This document shows positions 1-5,291 of a stretch of DNA of 5,291 nt, piece after piece. Where the stretch lies: positions 1 through 5,291 of the forward strand of contig JAHRWC010000376.1 in NCBI GenBank assembly GCA_019090365.1. Direction: 5' to 3'. The notes beneath the pieces are model-generated. The model had not been told where the DNA came from, did no database searches, and saw nothing but the letters and a program-made list of their open reading frames with translations. Every line of letters begins with the position of its first letter. The first letter of the stretch is position 1. The DNA comes from Flavobacteriaceae bacterium. GTDB taxonomy: Bacteria; Bacteroidota; Bacteroidia; Flavobacteriales; Flavobacteriaceae. The position numbers were made by a program, and so were the translations under genes.

Positions 1-1
1 T

Positions 2-70
2 ATAAGAGACAGTCATGAAATAGATCCTGAAAATTATGAAGACCTAGATTTTAATGAAAATTGGAATTAA
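2..70 (+). CDS. C-terminal tail of an unidentified protein (5' end outside the window)
   Basis: The frame starting at base 2 is open from the window edge for 22 codons and stops at TAA (68-70). The other two plus-strand frames stop at once (TAA at 3-5, TGA at 16-18). The visible residues include DPENYEDLDFNENWN, with eight acidic residues among 22 and an aromatic W-N end. This looks like a flexible acidic tail, and no domain can be recognised. It lies 46 bp upstream of the nucleoid-associated protein gene on the same strand, so the two could be co-transcribed. A chance open frame of this length in AT-rich DNA is possible. No function is assigned. Confidence 0.5.
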   Translation: MRDSHEIDPENYEDLDFNENWN

Positions 71-116
71 TTTTATAATTTATTTTCATCAAATTAACAC
101 AAAACAAAACCCCTAA

Positions 117-1175
117 ATGATTAACTTATACTCTGCTCACATCAATTCATTATCGATTCATCACGTTGGTAATAAAAGTCATAATGAACCTATTTTTCTT
201 TCAAGCGAACCTTATAAAGCAGACGATGAGTTAACTCCTTTATTAAAGGAATATTTTCTGAAACCATTTAGAGAAAAAGAAGAAAATTACTTTCAATTTT
301 TTCATGATACCGATTTAGAATTTCATGAACTATTCAATCTTGCTTCTGAAATTTTTGATAATCCAGAATCAACTCATGAAGTAGGCAGAAAAATAACTAA
401 ACATTTATATGATCAATCTTTACATCCACACATTAAAAGTGGTGAAGTGTATATTGTTCATTTCGATCACCTTCAAATAGATAATGAAAAAGTAGAAGGT
501 ATTGGGATTTTTAAATCTGAAATCAAACAAGATTTTCTTCAGTTTTCAAAAAAAGAAAATCAATTCGACGCTCATCATTTACAAGGGGTAAACCTGAATA
601 AACTAGATAAGGGTTGTTTAATATTTAATGTGAAAAAAGAAGAAGGATACAAAATTCTTTCTGTAGATAGCAATCGTTACGATACTAAATATTGGCTTGA
701 AAGTTTTTTAGGAGTTGATGCGCTTGAAGATGAAAACTTTCAAACAAAGAAGTACTTAAAGTTTTGTCAAGATTTTGCAAAAGATGTTGTATTACCTGCT
801 GAAGATAAAAAAGAAGAAGTAATGTTTATGAATCGTGCCGTAAATCATTTTGCAAAAAACGATGCATTTGAAGAGTCTCTTTTTATAGATGAAGTAATTG
901 ACAATCCAGATCTTAAAACAGAATTTAACCATTATAAATCTGAACAAGCTCCAAAGTATAAAATTGAAGATCTTACCTCCTTCCCTATTGCAAATACAGC
1001 TGTTTCAGCAGCAAGAAAGAAAATGAAAAACGTAATTAATTTGGATACTAATATTCAAATTAAAATGGATTTTATTAACCCTGAAAGCGCAGAACGTTTT
1101 GTTGAAAAAGGTTGGGATGAAGAAAAACAGATGTACTATTATTTAGTGTATTTCAACAAAGAACATAAGGACTAA
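117..1175 (+). CDS. Nucleoid-associated protein, NA37 (YejK/NdpA) family
   Basis: This 352-residue protein matches the 37-kDa nucleoid-associated family, whose E. coli member YejK/NdpA (about 335 residues) is found with the nucleoid. Its biochemical role is poorly defined. Family-like blocks run the whole length: an N-terminal MINLYSAHI..IHHVGNK, LYDQSLHPHIKSGEVYIVHF (97-116), GIFKSEIKQDFL (130-141), LDKGCLIFN (163-171), and a C-terminal KNVINLDTNIQIKM (304-317). No signal peptide or membrane segment is seen, so it should be cytoplasmic. The ATG at 117 is favoured because the family's N-terminal strand begins directly at it. There is no Shine-Dalgarno sequence; the leader is A/C-rich, as is usual in Bacteroidota. 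The next gene starts 64 bp downstream and has no evident functional link. Length is normal and no truncation is seen. The family assignment is firm; the cellular function is not. Confidence 0.92.
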   Translation: MINLYSAHINSLSIHHVGNKSHNEPIFLSSEPYKADDELTPLLKEYFLKPFREKEENYFQFFHDTDLEFHELFNLASEIFDNPESTHEVGRKITKHLYDQSLHPHIKSGEVYIVHFDHLQIDNEKVEGIGIFKSEIKQDFLQFSKKENQFDAHHLQGVNLNKLDKGCLIFNVKKEEGYKILSVDSNRYDTKYWLESFLGVDALEDENFQTKKYLKFCQDFAKDVVLPAEDKKEEVMFMNRAVNHFAKNDAFEESLFIDEVIDNPDLKTEFNHYKSEQAPKYKIEDLTSFPIANTAVSAARKKMKNVINLDTNIQIKMDFINPESAERFVEKGWDEEKQMYYYLVYFNKEHKD

Positions 1176-1239
1176 ACATTCCCTTTTCATACTTTTTTAT
1201 AATTGAATTCGTTAGAAAATAAACTAACATATTCAATGT

Positions 1240-2106
1240 ATGAAAAAGTTCATTATCTGTTTTATAGCTCTAATATCAATCTCAGCTAGTCAACCTACAA
1301 TAATTACTTACGACCTAAAAACTGCTATTGAAAAAAAGTTAGTTTCATGTTCATTTTTTGGTAATGATGAGAGCACCCATTATTATCAACCAGTTAAAAT
1401 TGACATTACAAATCTTACCAATAAAAATATTTCGATTAGAATACCAAACGGACAAAAATTTATTGCAGATTCTACAAAAGTACAAGATCTAATAATTACA
1501 CAAGAAGAATTAATTGCTTTGACTCCTAAAAAGAAGGAATTAAAACCATTGTTTGCTATGTGTATTCAAAAATATAAATCAGCTTCTAATAAATTAACAA
1601 CCTATAAATTAGGAGATTTAGCAGATGGATCTATTAAGAAAATATCTGAAGAAATTGAAAAAAATAAAAGTTTTAATACCCTAGGACAATATACAATTTG
1701 GGCAATTACAGATGAATTCCCTATTGAAGAAATTGCTGGATTTCAAGAAAAAGAATCCATTCATTATCAAAAATTTGTTGCAAATCTTTTAAATATTCCA
1801 GTTCCAAAATATGATTCTAAGAAATATGAAACTTACTATGAAACTGCTCGTAGTTTTAAACGAAGTGTAGTTGGTGAGTTTAAATATAAATTTAGTAGAA
1901 AAAATCATGTCACTTTAGGCTTGTTTAATGAACAAGATATTATAGTTAGAGAATTATATAATAATCCTCATGAGAAGCCAGGAAAACACACTTTTAATTT
2001 CGCTTTTGATACTGAAAACTATAGTGAACCAACATACTTTATAAGAATGGTGGTAAATGGAGAAGTTAAAATTAACATGAAAATGGAACCCAATAAAAGG
2101 TCTTAG
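1240..2106 (+). CDS. Exported protein of unknown function with an FlgD-like/sorting-domain-like C-terminus
   Basis: I do not recognise this 288-residue protein as a named gene. It starts with a typical signal peptide: MKK, a hydrophobic core at 4-14, and a likely cleavage after SAS (15-17), leaving Gln18. The Cys at residue 7 is not in a lipobox. The mature part has a beta-rich segment at about 45-85 (KIDITNLTNKNISIRIPNG). A mixed middle domain follows, with a conserved-looking MCIQ at 107-110 and GQYTIWAITDEFP at 149-161. Only two cysteines remain after processing (37 and 108), so a periplasmic disulfide is possible. Residues 212-282 (KYKFSRKNHVTLGLFNEQD, then a GKHTFNFAF..YFIRMVVNGEVK pattern) resemble the FlgD-type Ig-like fold used in Bacteroidota C-terminal sorting domains. 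The upstream out-of-frame ATG at 1236 gives no comparable protein. It is probably periplasmic or secreted; its role is unknown. Confidence 0.85.
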   Translation: MKKFIICFIALISISASQPTIITYDLKTAIEKKLVSCSFFGNDESTHYYQPVKIDITNLTNKNISIRIPNGQKFIADSTKVQDLIITQEELIALTPKKKELKPLFAMCIQKYKSASNKLTTYKLGDLADGSIKKISEEIEKNKSFNTLGQYTIWAITDEFPIEEIAGFQEKESIHYQKFVANLLNIPVPKYDSKKYETYYETARSFKRSVVGEFKYKFSRKNHVTLGLFNEQDIIVRELYNNPHEKPGKHTFNFAFDTENYSEPTYFIRMVVNGEVKINMKMEPNKRS

Positions 2107-2123
2107 TTTATTTCTGAAAAAAT

Positions 2124-2153
2124 AAATTAATGATAGGAATTCTTCATTAATTT
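2124..2153. repeat. Perfect 10-bp inverted repeat upstream of uvrB
   Basis: AAATTAATGA (2124-2133) is exactly mirrored by TCATTAATTT (2144-2153) around a 10-nt spacer. As RNA, the spacer could add two more pairs (2135-2136 with 2142-2143) after a one-base bulge, leaving a GAATT loop. It begins 18 bp after the stop of the exported-protein gene, so it could be that gene's 3' hairpin, but no T-tract follows and the stem has few G-C pairs. Its right arm overlaps the likely upstream promoter element of uvrB (TTTG, 2151-2154), so an operator is an equally good reading. Confidence 0.6.
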
Positions 2154-2177
2154 GATACTTCTGATTTTGTACCTTTG
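2151..2177 (+). promoter_or_regulatory. Bacteroidota-type promoter of uvrB-rluF
   Basis: TACCTTTG at 2170-2177 fits the Bacteroidota -7 consensus TAnnTTTG exactly. The best upstream element is TTTG at 2151-2154. It leaves a 15-nt gap to the -7 box, a little shorter than the roughly 17-23 nt usual between TTG and TAnnTTTG, so the upstream half is less certain. The -7 box ends only 8 bp before the uvrB ATG, so transcription would start within a few bases of the start codon. Confidence 0.65.
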
Positions 2178-2185
2178 TTTCCTAT

Positions 2186-4189
2186 ATGAAATTCAACATT
2201 GTATCCGATTTTTTACCGACAGGAGATCAGCCAGAAGCGATAAAACAGCTTGTGGAAGGGCTTAATGAAGGAGAAGAACACCAAACACTTTTAGGTGTTA
2301 CTGGTAGTGGAAAAACATTTACCGTTGCTAATGTTATTCAAGAAATTGAAAAACCAACATTAATCTTAGCACATAATAAAACCTTAGCAGCCCAATTATA
2401 CACAGAGTTCAAGCATTTTTTCCCAAATAACGCAGTTGAGTATTTTGTTTCTTATTATGATTATTATCAGCCAGAAGCTTATTTACCAACCAGTGGAACA
2501 TATATCGAAAAAGACTTATCTATTAATGAAGAAATAGAAAAATTACGTCTCAGCACCACTTCATCTTTACTTTCAGGAAGAAGAGATATTGTTGTGATAG
2601 CTTCCGTTTCTTGTATTTATGGAATTGGAAATCCAGCTGAATTCAAAAAGAATGTTATTAAATTGAAGCAAGGGCAAATAATTTCTCGCACGAAATTATT
2701 ACATCGTTTGGTTCAAAGTTTATATGCAAGAACTGAAGCTGATTTTAACCATGGAAATTTCAGAATAAAAGGAGATACTGTAGATGTTTTCCCAAGTTAC
2801 GCAGATGATGCTTTCAGAATTCATTTTTTTGGTGATGAAATTGAAGAAATAGAAGTCTTTAATGTAAAGACGAATGAAGTATTAGATACGTATGAGCTTT
2901 TAAATATTTACCCAGCAAATATGTTTGTAACCTCTCCAGATGTATTGCAAGATGCTATAAAAGATATTCAAGATGATCTCGTAAAACAAATTGATTACTT
3001 TAAAGAAATTGGAAAACACCTTGAAGCAAAACGTTTGGAAGAGCGTACCAATTTTGACTTAGAAATGATTCGCGAATTGGGATATTGCAGCGGAATTGAA
3101 AACTATTCTCGTTACCTTGATAAAAGATTACCTGGAACACGTCCATTCTGTTTATTAGATTTCTTTCCTGATGATTATTTAATGGTGGTGGATGAAAGTC
3201 ATGTAACTGTTTCTCAAGTTACCGCAATGTATGGTGGAGATCGCTCAAGAAAAGAGAACTTGGTAGAATATGGTTTTAGATTACCTGCTGCTATGGATAA
3301 CAGACCATTAAAATTTGATGAGTTTGTTTCTATGCAGAACCAAGTAATCTATATAAGTGCTACACCAGCTGACTACGAATTAGAAAAAAGTGGAGGTGTC
3401 TATGTAGAACAAATTATACGTCCAACTGGACTTTTAGATCCACCTATTGAAGTACGTCCAAGTTTAAATCAGATAGATGATTTATTAGAAGAAATACAAT
3501 TAAGAATCGAAAAAGATGAACGAATTTTAGTTACCACATTAACTAAAAGAATGGCTGAAGAACTTACTAAATATTTAACTAGAATTAATGTCCGAAGTAG
3601 ATACATCCATAGTGATGTTGATACGTTAGAACGTGTCGAAATAATGCAAGACTTACGTTTAGGGCTTTTCGATGTTTTAGTTGGTGTAAACCTGTTACGT
3701 GAGGGATTAGATTTACCTGAAGTCTCTTTAGTTGCAATTTTGGATGCAGATAAAGAAGGTTTTTTAAGAAGTACACGTTCGTTGACACAAACAGTAGGAA
3801 GAGCAGCAAGAAATTTGAATGGTAAGGCTATTATGTATGCTGATAAAATGACCAAAAGCATGCAAGCAACTATTGATGCCACAGAATATAGAAGGGAGAA
3901 ACAAATTGCGTATAATGAAGAAAATAACATTACTCCAAAAGCAATAAAAAAATCTTTTGAAAACGCTTTAACTAAATCGAAGCAAGAAGCCTATTCATTT
4001 GAAACTGCTGAAAATTTAGCTGCAGAAAATGAAAATGAGTATTTAACAAAAGCTCAAATTGAGAAGAAAATTAGAGATACTAGAAAAGCAATGGAGAAAT
4101 CAGCTAAAGAACTAGACTTTTTAATGGCAGCCAAATTAAGAGATCAAATAAAATCATTACAAAATAAACTTCGAGAAGTTAAATCCTAA
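2186..4189 (+). CDS. uvrB: UvrABC excision nuclease subunit UvrB
   Basis: UvrB is the damage-verifying subunit of bacterial nucleotide excision repair. UvrA loads it, it opens the DNA around a lesion, and it recruits UvrC for incision. The 667 residues match the family's usual length of about 660-675. Visible motifs in order: Walker A GVTGSGKT (37-44); the lesion-probing beta-hairpin (90-110, starting [10 protein letters not shown]); GIENYSRYL (303-311); the Walker B-type DESH box (336-339); SATP (391-394); helicase motif [11 protein letters not shown] (535-543); and a C-terminal UVR helical hairpin that contacts UvrA/UvrC (about 625-661). The start at 2186 gives the typical N-terminus [20 protein letters not shown] TAnnTTTG box just upstream suggests it heads its own transcript, with rluF following after 8 bp. 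No key residue is missing. It acts in the cytoplasm on chromosomal DNA. Confidence 0.99.
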   Translation: MKFNIVSDFLPTGDQPEAIKQLVEGLNEGEEHQTLLGVTGSGKTFTVANVIQEIEKPTLILAHNKTLAAQLYTEFKHFFPNNAVEYFVSYYDYYQPEAYLPTSGTYIEKDLSINEEIEKLRLSTTSSLLSGRRDIVVIASVSCIYGIGNPAEFKKNVIKLKQGQIISRTKLLHRLVQSLYARTEADFNHGNFRIKGDTVDVFPSYADDAFRIHFFGDEIEEIEVFNVKTNEVLDTYELLNIYPANMFVTSPDVLQDAIKDIQDDLVKQIDYFKEIGKHLEAKRLEERTNFDLEMIRELGYCSGIENYSRYLDKRLPGTRPFCLLDFFPDDYLMVVDESHVTVSQVTAMYGGDRSRKENLVEYGFRLPAAMDNRPLKFDEFVSMQNQVIYISATPADYELEKSGGVYVEQIIRPTGLLDPPIEVRPSLNQIDDLLEEIQLRIEKDERILVTTLTKRMAEELTKYLTRINVRSRYIHSDVDTLERVEIMQDLRLGLFDVLVGVNLLREGLDLPEVSLVAILDADKEGFLRSTRSLTQTVGRAARNLNGKAIMYADKMTKSMQATIDATEYRREKQIAYNEENNITPKAIKKSFENALTKSKQEAYSFETAENLAAENENEYLTKAQIEKKIRDTRKAMEKSAKELDFLMAAKLRDQIKSLQNKLREVKS

Positions 4190-4197
4190 TAAATGAT

Positions 4198-4989
4198 ATG
4201 ACTAATCATCCTGATTCTAAACGATTAAATAAAGCCATAAGTGATAGTGGTTTTTGTTCTAGACGACAAGCAGATAAACTTATTGAACAAGGACGAGTTG
4301 CTATTAATGATCAAGTTGCTTCTTTAGGGGATCGTGCTATGCCTGGTGATGATATAAAGATTAACGGCACTTCTATTACAAAAGAGGTTGAAGAATTAGT
4401 CTATATCGCCTTAAATAAGCCTATTGGAATTACTTGTACTACCGATCAACGAGTGGATGGGAATGTTGTTGATTTCATCAATCACAAAGAACGAATATTT
4501 CACATAGGAAGGTTAGACAAACCAAGTCAAGGGCTACTTTTGATGACCAATGATGGTGATATTGTAAATAAAATTTTAAGAGCAGGAAATAGACATGAAA
4601 AGGAGTATATAGTTACTGTTGATCGTAGAATTACTGATGATTTTTTAAAAAGAATGAGTAATGGCTTACCAATATTAAATACAGTTACTAAAAAATGTAC
4701 CATAGAACGTGTTGGACGTTTTGTATTTAAGATTGTATTAATACAAGGCTTAAATCGTCAAATTAGACGCATGTGTGAGTATTTAGGATACGAAGTTGTT
4801 GCCTTAAAACGTACGCGTATAATGAATATTGAATTAGGTGAATTACCAGAAGGAAAATGGCGTGATTTAACTAAGAAAGAACTAACCGAATTGCAAGATT
4901 CTCTTGGGGAGTCATTAAATGTTTCTCAAGTAGAACGAAAATTTGAAGGCACGGATTTTAAGCAAAAAAAGAGACCACGCACCGATTGA
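4198..4989 (+). CDS. rluF: 23S rRNA pseudouridine synthase, RluF type
   Basis: This 263-residue protein belongs to the RsuA/RluB/E/F pseudouridine synthases. The E. coli RluF enzyme isomerises U2604 in 23S rRNA and has also been linked to position 35 of tRNA-Tyr. An N-terminal S4 RNA-binding domain (about 8-55, [20 protein letters not shown]) is followed by the catalytic domain, with [18 protein letters not shown] at 104-121. Asp107 is the predicted catalytic aspartate. [20 protein letters not shown] (185-204) and RTRIMN (205-210) fit RluF better than RsuA or RluB. The basic tail (KQKKRPRTD) is shorter than in the E. coli protein (about 290 residues). The ATG at 4198 lies 8 bp after the uvrB stop, so the two genes are very likely co-transcribed. 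The last codons also encode one arm of a hairpin that would terminate a minus-strand transcript. Family is certain; the RluF subtype is likely. Confidence 0.9.
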   Translation: MTNHPDSKRLNKAISDSGFCSRRQADKLIEQGRVAINDQVASLGDRAMPGDDIKINGTSITKEVEELVYIALNKPIGITCTTDQRVDGNVVDFINHKERIFHIGRLDKPSQGLLLMTNDGDIVNKILRAGNRHEKEYIVTVDRRITDDFLKRMSNGLPILNTVTKKCTIERVGRFVFKIVLIQGLNRQIRRMCEYLGYEVVALKRTRIMNIELGELPEGKWRDLTKKELTELQDSLGESLNVSQVERKFEGTDFKQKKRPRTD

Positions 4990-5002
4990 GTAATGCGTGG
5001 TC
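4964..5002 (-). terminator. Intrinsic terminator reading leftward, overlapping the 3' end of rluF
   Basis: GACCACGCA (4973-4981) and TGCGTGGTC (4994-5002) form a perfect 9-bp stem, GC-rich in otherwise AT-rich DNA, around a 12-nt loop. On the minus strand the stem is followed by TC and then seven Ts (complement of A4964-4970), the classic arrangement of an intrinsic terminator. On the plus strand the stem is followed by ATTATCAACTAAC, with no T-tract, so it is a poor terminator for rluF itself. The left arm and the A-tract lie inside the last codons of rluF. Confidence 0.8.
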
Positions 5003-5110
5003 ATTATCAACTAACTAACCAAATTAAATTTCAATTATGAAATTCTCAACCTTTCTTTTTAATTTCTTTTCGCAATCTTTTCTTTTAGAAAAATTGAGAT
5101 GATTTTTCGT
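4964..5110 (-). ncRNA. Candidate small RNA gene, about 145 nt, antisense to the rluF 3' end
   Basis: A minus-strand promoter (5143-5115) and a minus-strand intrinsic terminator (5002-4964) frame a short unit with no convincing reading frame in this direction. Transcription should start near 5108-5112 and end in the T-tract at 4970-4964. The RNA could fold into four parts: UCUCAA (5099-5094) pairing with UUGAGA (5049-5044) around a purine-rich stretch; a small hairpin inside that (5092-5078, 6-bp stem); a 7-bp AU hairpin with a UAAU loop (5044-5027); and the GC-rich terminator stem. About 26 nt at its 3' end would be complementary to rluF mRNA. I do not recognise an Rfam family; 6S-Flavo and Flavo-1 were considered from memory and could be neither matched nor excluded. 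The ends are estimates from the promoter and terminator. Confidence 0.6.
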
Positions 5111-5114
5111 TTGG

Positions 5115-5143
5115 CAAAAATACAAACAATTTTAGAATAACAA
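5115..5143 (-). promoter_or_regulatory. Bacteroidota-type promoter, minus strand
   Basis: Read on the minus strand, TTG (5143-5141) is followed by 18 nt and then TATTTTTG (5122-5115), an exact TAnnTTTG -7 box with spacing inside the usual 17-23 nt window. It points left, away from any visible minus-strand protein gene and straight at the terminator at 5002-4964. This promoter has both halves well placed, unlike the one upstream of uvrB. Confidence 0.65.
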
Positions 5144-5240
5144 TTGCTTTTTAGTCCTAGTTTTCAACTATTTATGTATTTTTTAACAAATAAGTATTCA
5201 TTAACTTTTTATATAAAAAATATTTTAAGAACATTTCTTT

Positions 5241-5291
5241 ATGATAACTTCAATAGATGATTTTTATTATAAAAAACTTCTATTATTTCAA
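5241..5291 (+). CDS. Possible 5' end of a gene running off the window
   Basis: ATG at 5241 opens a frame of 17 codons, still open at the window edge (MITSIDDFYYKKLLLFQ). It is too short to recognise, and no TAnnTTTG box or TTG element is evident between 5147 and 5240. One minus-strand frame is also open from the edge for 16 codons, ending at a TAA at 5241-5239, so the edge could equally hold the end of a leftward gene. Neither reading is well supported. The stretch from 5147 to 5240 is very AT-rich (including the palindrome TTTTTATATAAAAA at 5206-5219), and I see no other feature in it. Confidence 0.25.
   Translation, partial: MITSIDDFYYKKLLLFQ

Noticed and set aside
61..88. Possible promoter for the nucleoid-associated protein gene (TTG 61-63, 17 nt, TATTTTCA 81-88)
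   Set aside because: The spacing is acceptable, but the -7 box lacks the last two consensus bases (TTCA instead of TTTG), a match expected by chance in AT-rich DNA.
1167..1190. AAGG/CCTT stem followed by Ts as a terminator after the nucleoid-associated protein gene
   Set aside because: A 4-bp stem with an 11-nt loop is too weak to call.
1198..1205. TATAATTG as a -7 box for the exported-protein gene
   Set aside because: It departs from TAnnTTTG at one core base and has no TTG at a suitable distance upstream.
1211..1228. GTTAG/CTAAC inverted repeat with an 8-nt spacer between the first two complete genes
   Set aside because: It has only 5 bp of stem and no T-tract, and cannot be told from chance in this composition.
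3585..3809. Minus-strand open frame of 74 codons inside uvrB
   Set aside because: It is nested within the previous shadow and opposite the conserved UvrB motif region; the product resembles no protein.
3469..3930. Minus-strand open frame of 153 codons inside uvrB
   Set aside because: It lies entirely opposite a fully conserved part of UvrB (helicase motifs), has a low-complexity Ser/Leu/Val-rich product with no recognisable domain, and has no promoter that I can see. It is a shadow frame.
4918..4997. Minus-strand frame starting ATGACCACGCATTAC across the terminator
   Set aside because: It would begin inside the terminator stem and read through antisense rluF, beyond the end of the predicted RNA.
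5206..5226. AT palindromes TTTTTATATAAAAA and AAAATATTTT near the right edge
   Set aside because: They are pure A/T, low complexity and without flanking signals; expected in DNA of this composition.

Overview
The window looks like a stretch of chromosome from a low-GC member of the Bacteroidota, most likely a flavobacterium. The evidence is AT-rich DNA with strongly AT-biased codons, start codons without Shine-Dalgarno sequences, and two promoters of the Bacteroidota type (TTG upstream, TAnnTTTG at -7). The protein set also fits: a chromosomal NA37-family nucleoid-associated protein, UvrB, an RluF-type pseudouridine synthase, and a secreted protein whose end resembles the FlgD-like/sorting domains common in this phylum. 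The species cannot be named from this sequence.

Layout, left to right. Positions 2-70 are the last 22 codons of an unidentified acidic-tailed protein. Positions 117-1175 encode a nucleoid-associated protein, and 1240-2106 an unrecognised exported protein of 288 residues. Then comes a 79-bp gap with a perfect 10-bp inverted repeat and a TACCTTTG promoter element only 8 bp before the next start. Positions 2186-4189 encode full-length UvrB, and 4198-4989, after 8 bp, an RluF-type 23S rRNA pseudouridine synthase. All four complete genes are on the plus strand. Only uvrB-rluF is spaced tightly enough to be a clear operon; it joins nucleotide excision repair to rRNA modification, with no evident functional link beyond co-transcription.

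The last 302 bases hold no convincing complete protein gene, but they contain the most interesting structure in the window. On the minus strand there is a good promoter (TTG, 18 nt, TATTTTTG; 5143-5115). About 110 nt after the expected transcription start lies a perfect 9-bp GC-rich stem, and the stem is followed on that strand by TC and seven Ts (5002-4964). Nothing convincing is encoded between them, so I read this as an undescribed small RNA gene of about 145 nt. Its terminator is embedded in the final codons of rluF, so it would also be antisense to the rluF 3' end. At the right edge, an ATG at 5241 opens a frame that runs off the window, but its reality cannot be judged.

I see no mobile element, CRISPR array, tRNA, rRNA or phage gene. 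Apart from the small-RNA unit and the architecture upstream of uvrB, this is an ordinary housekeeping region.
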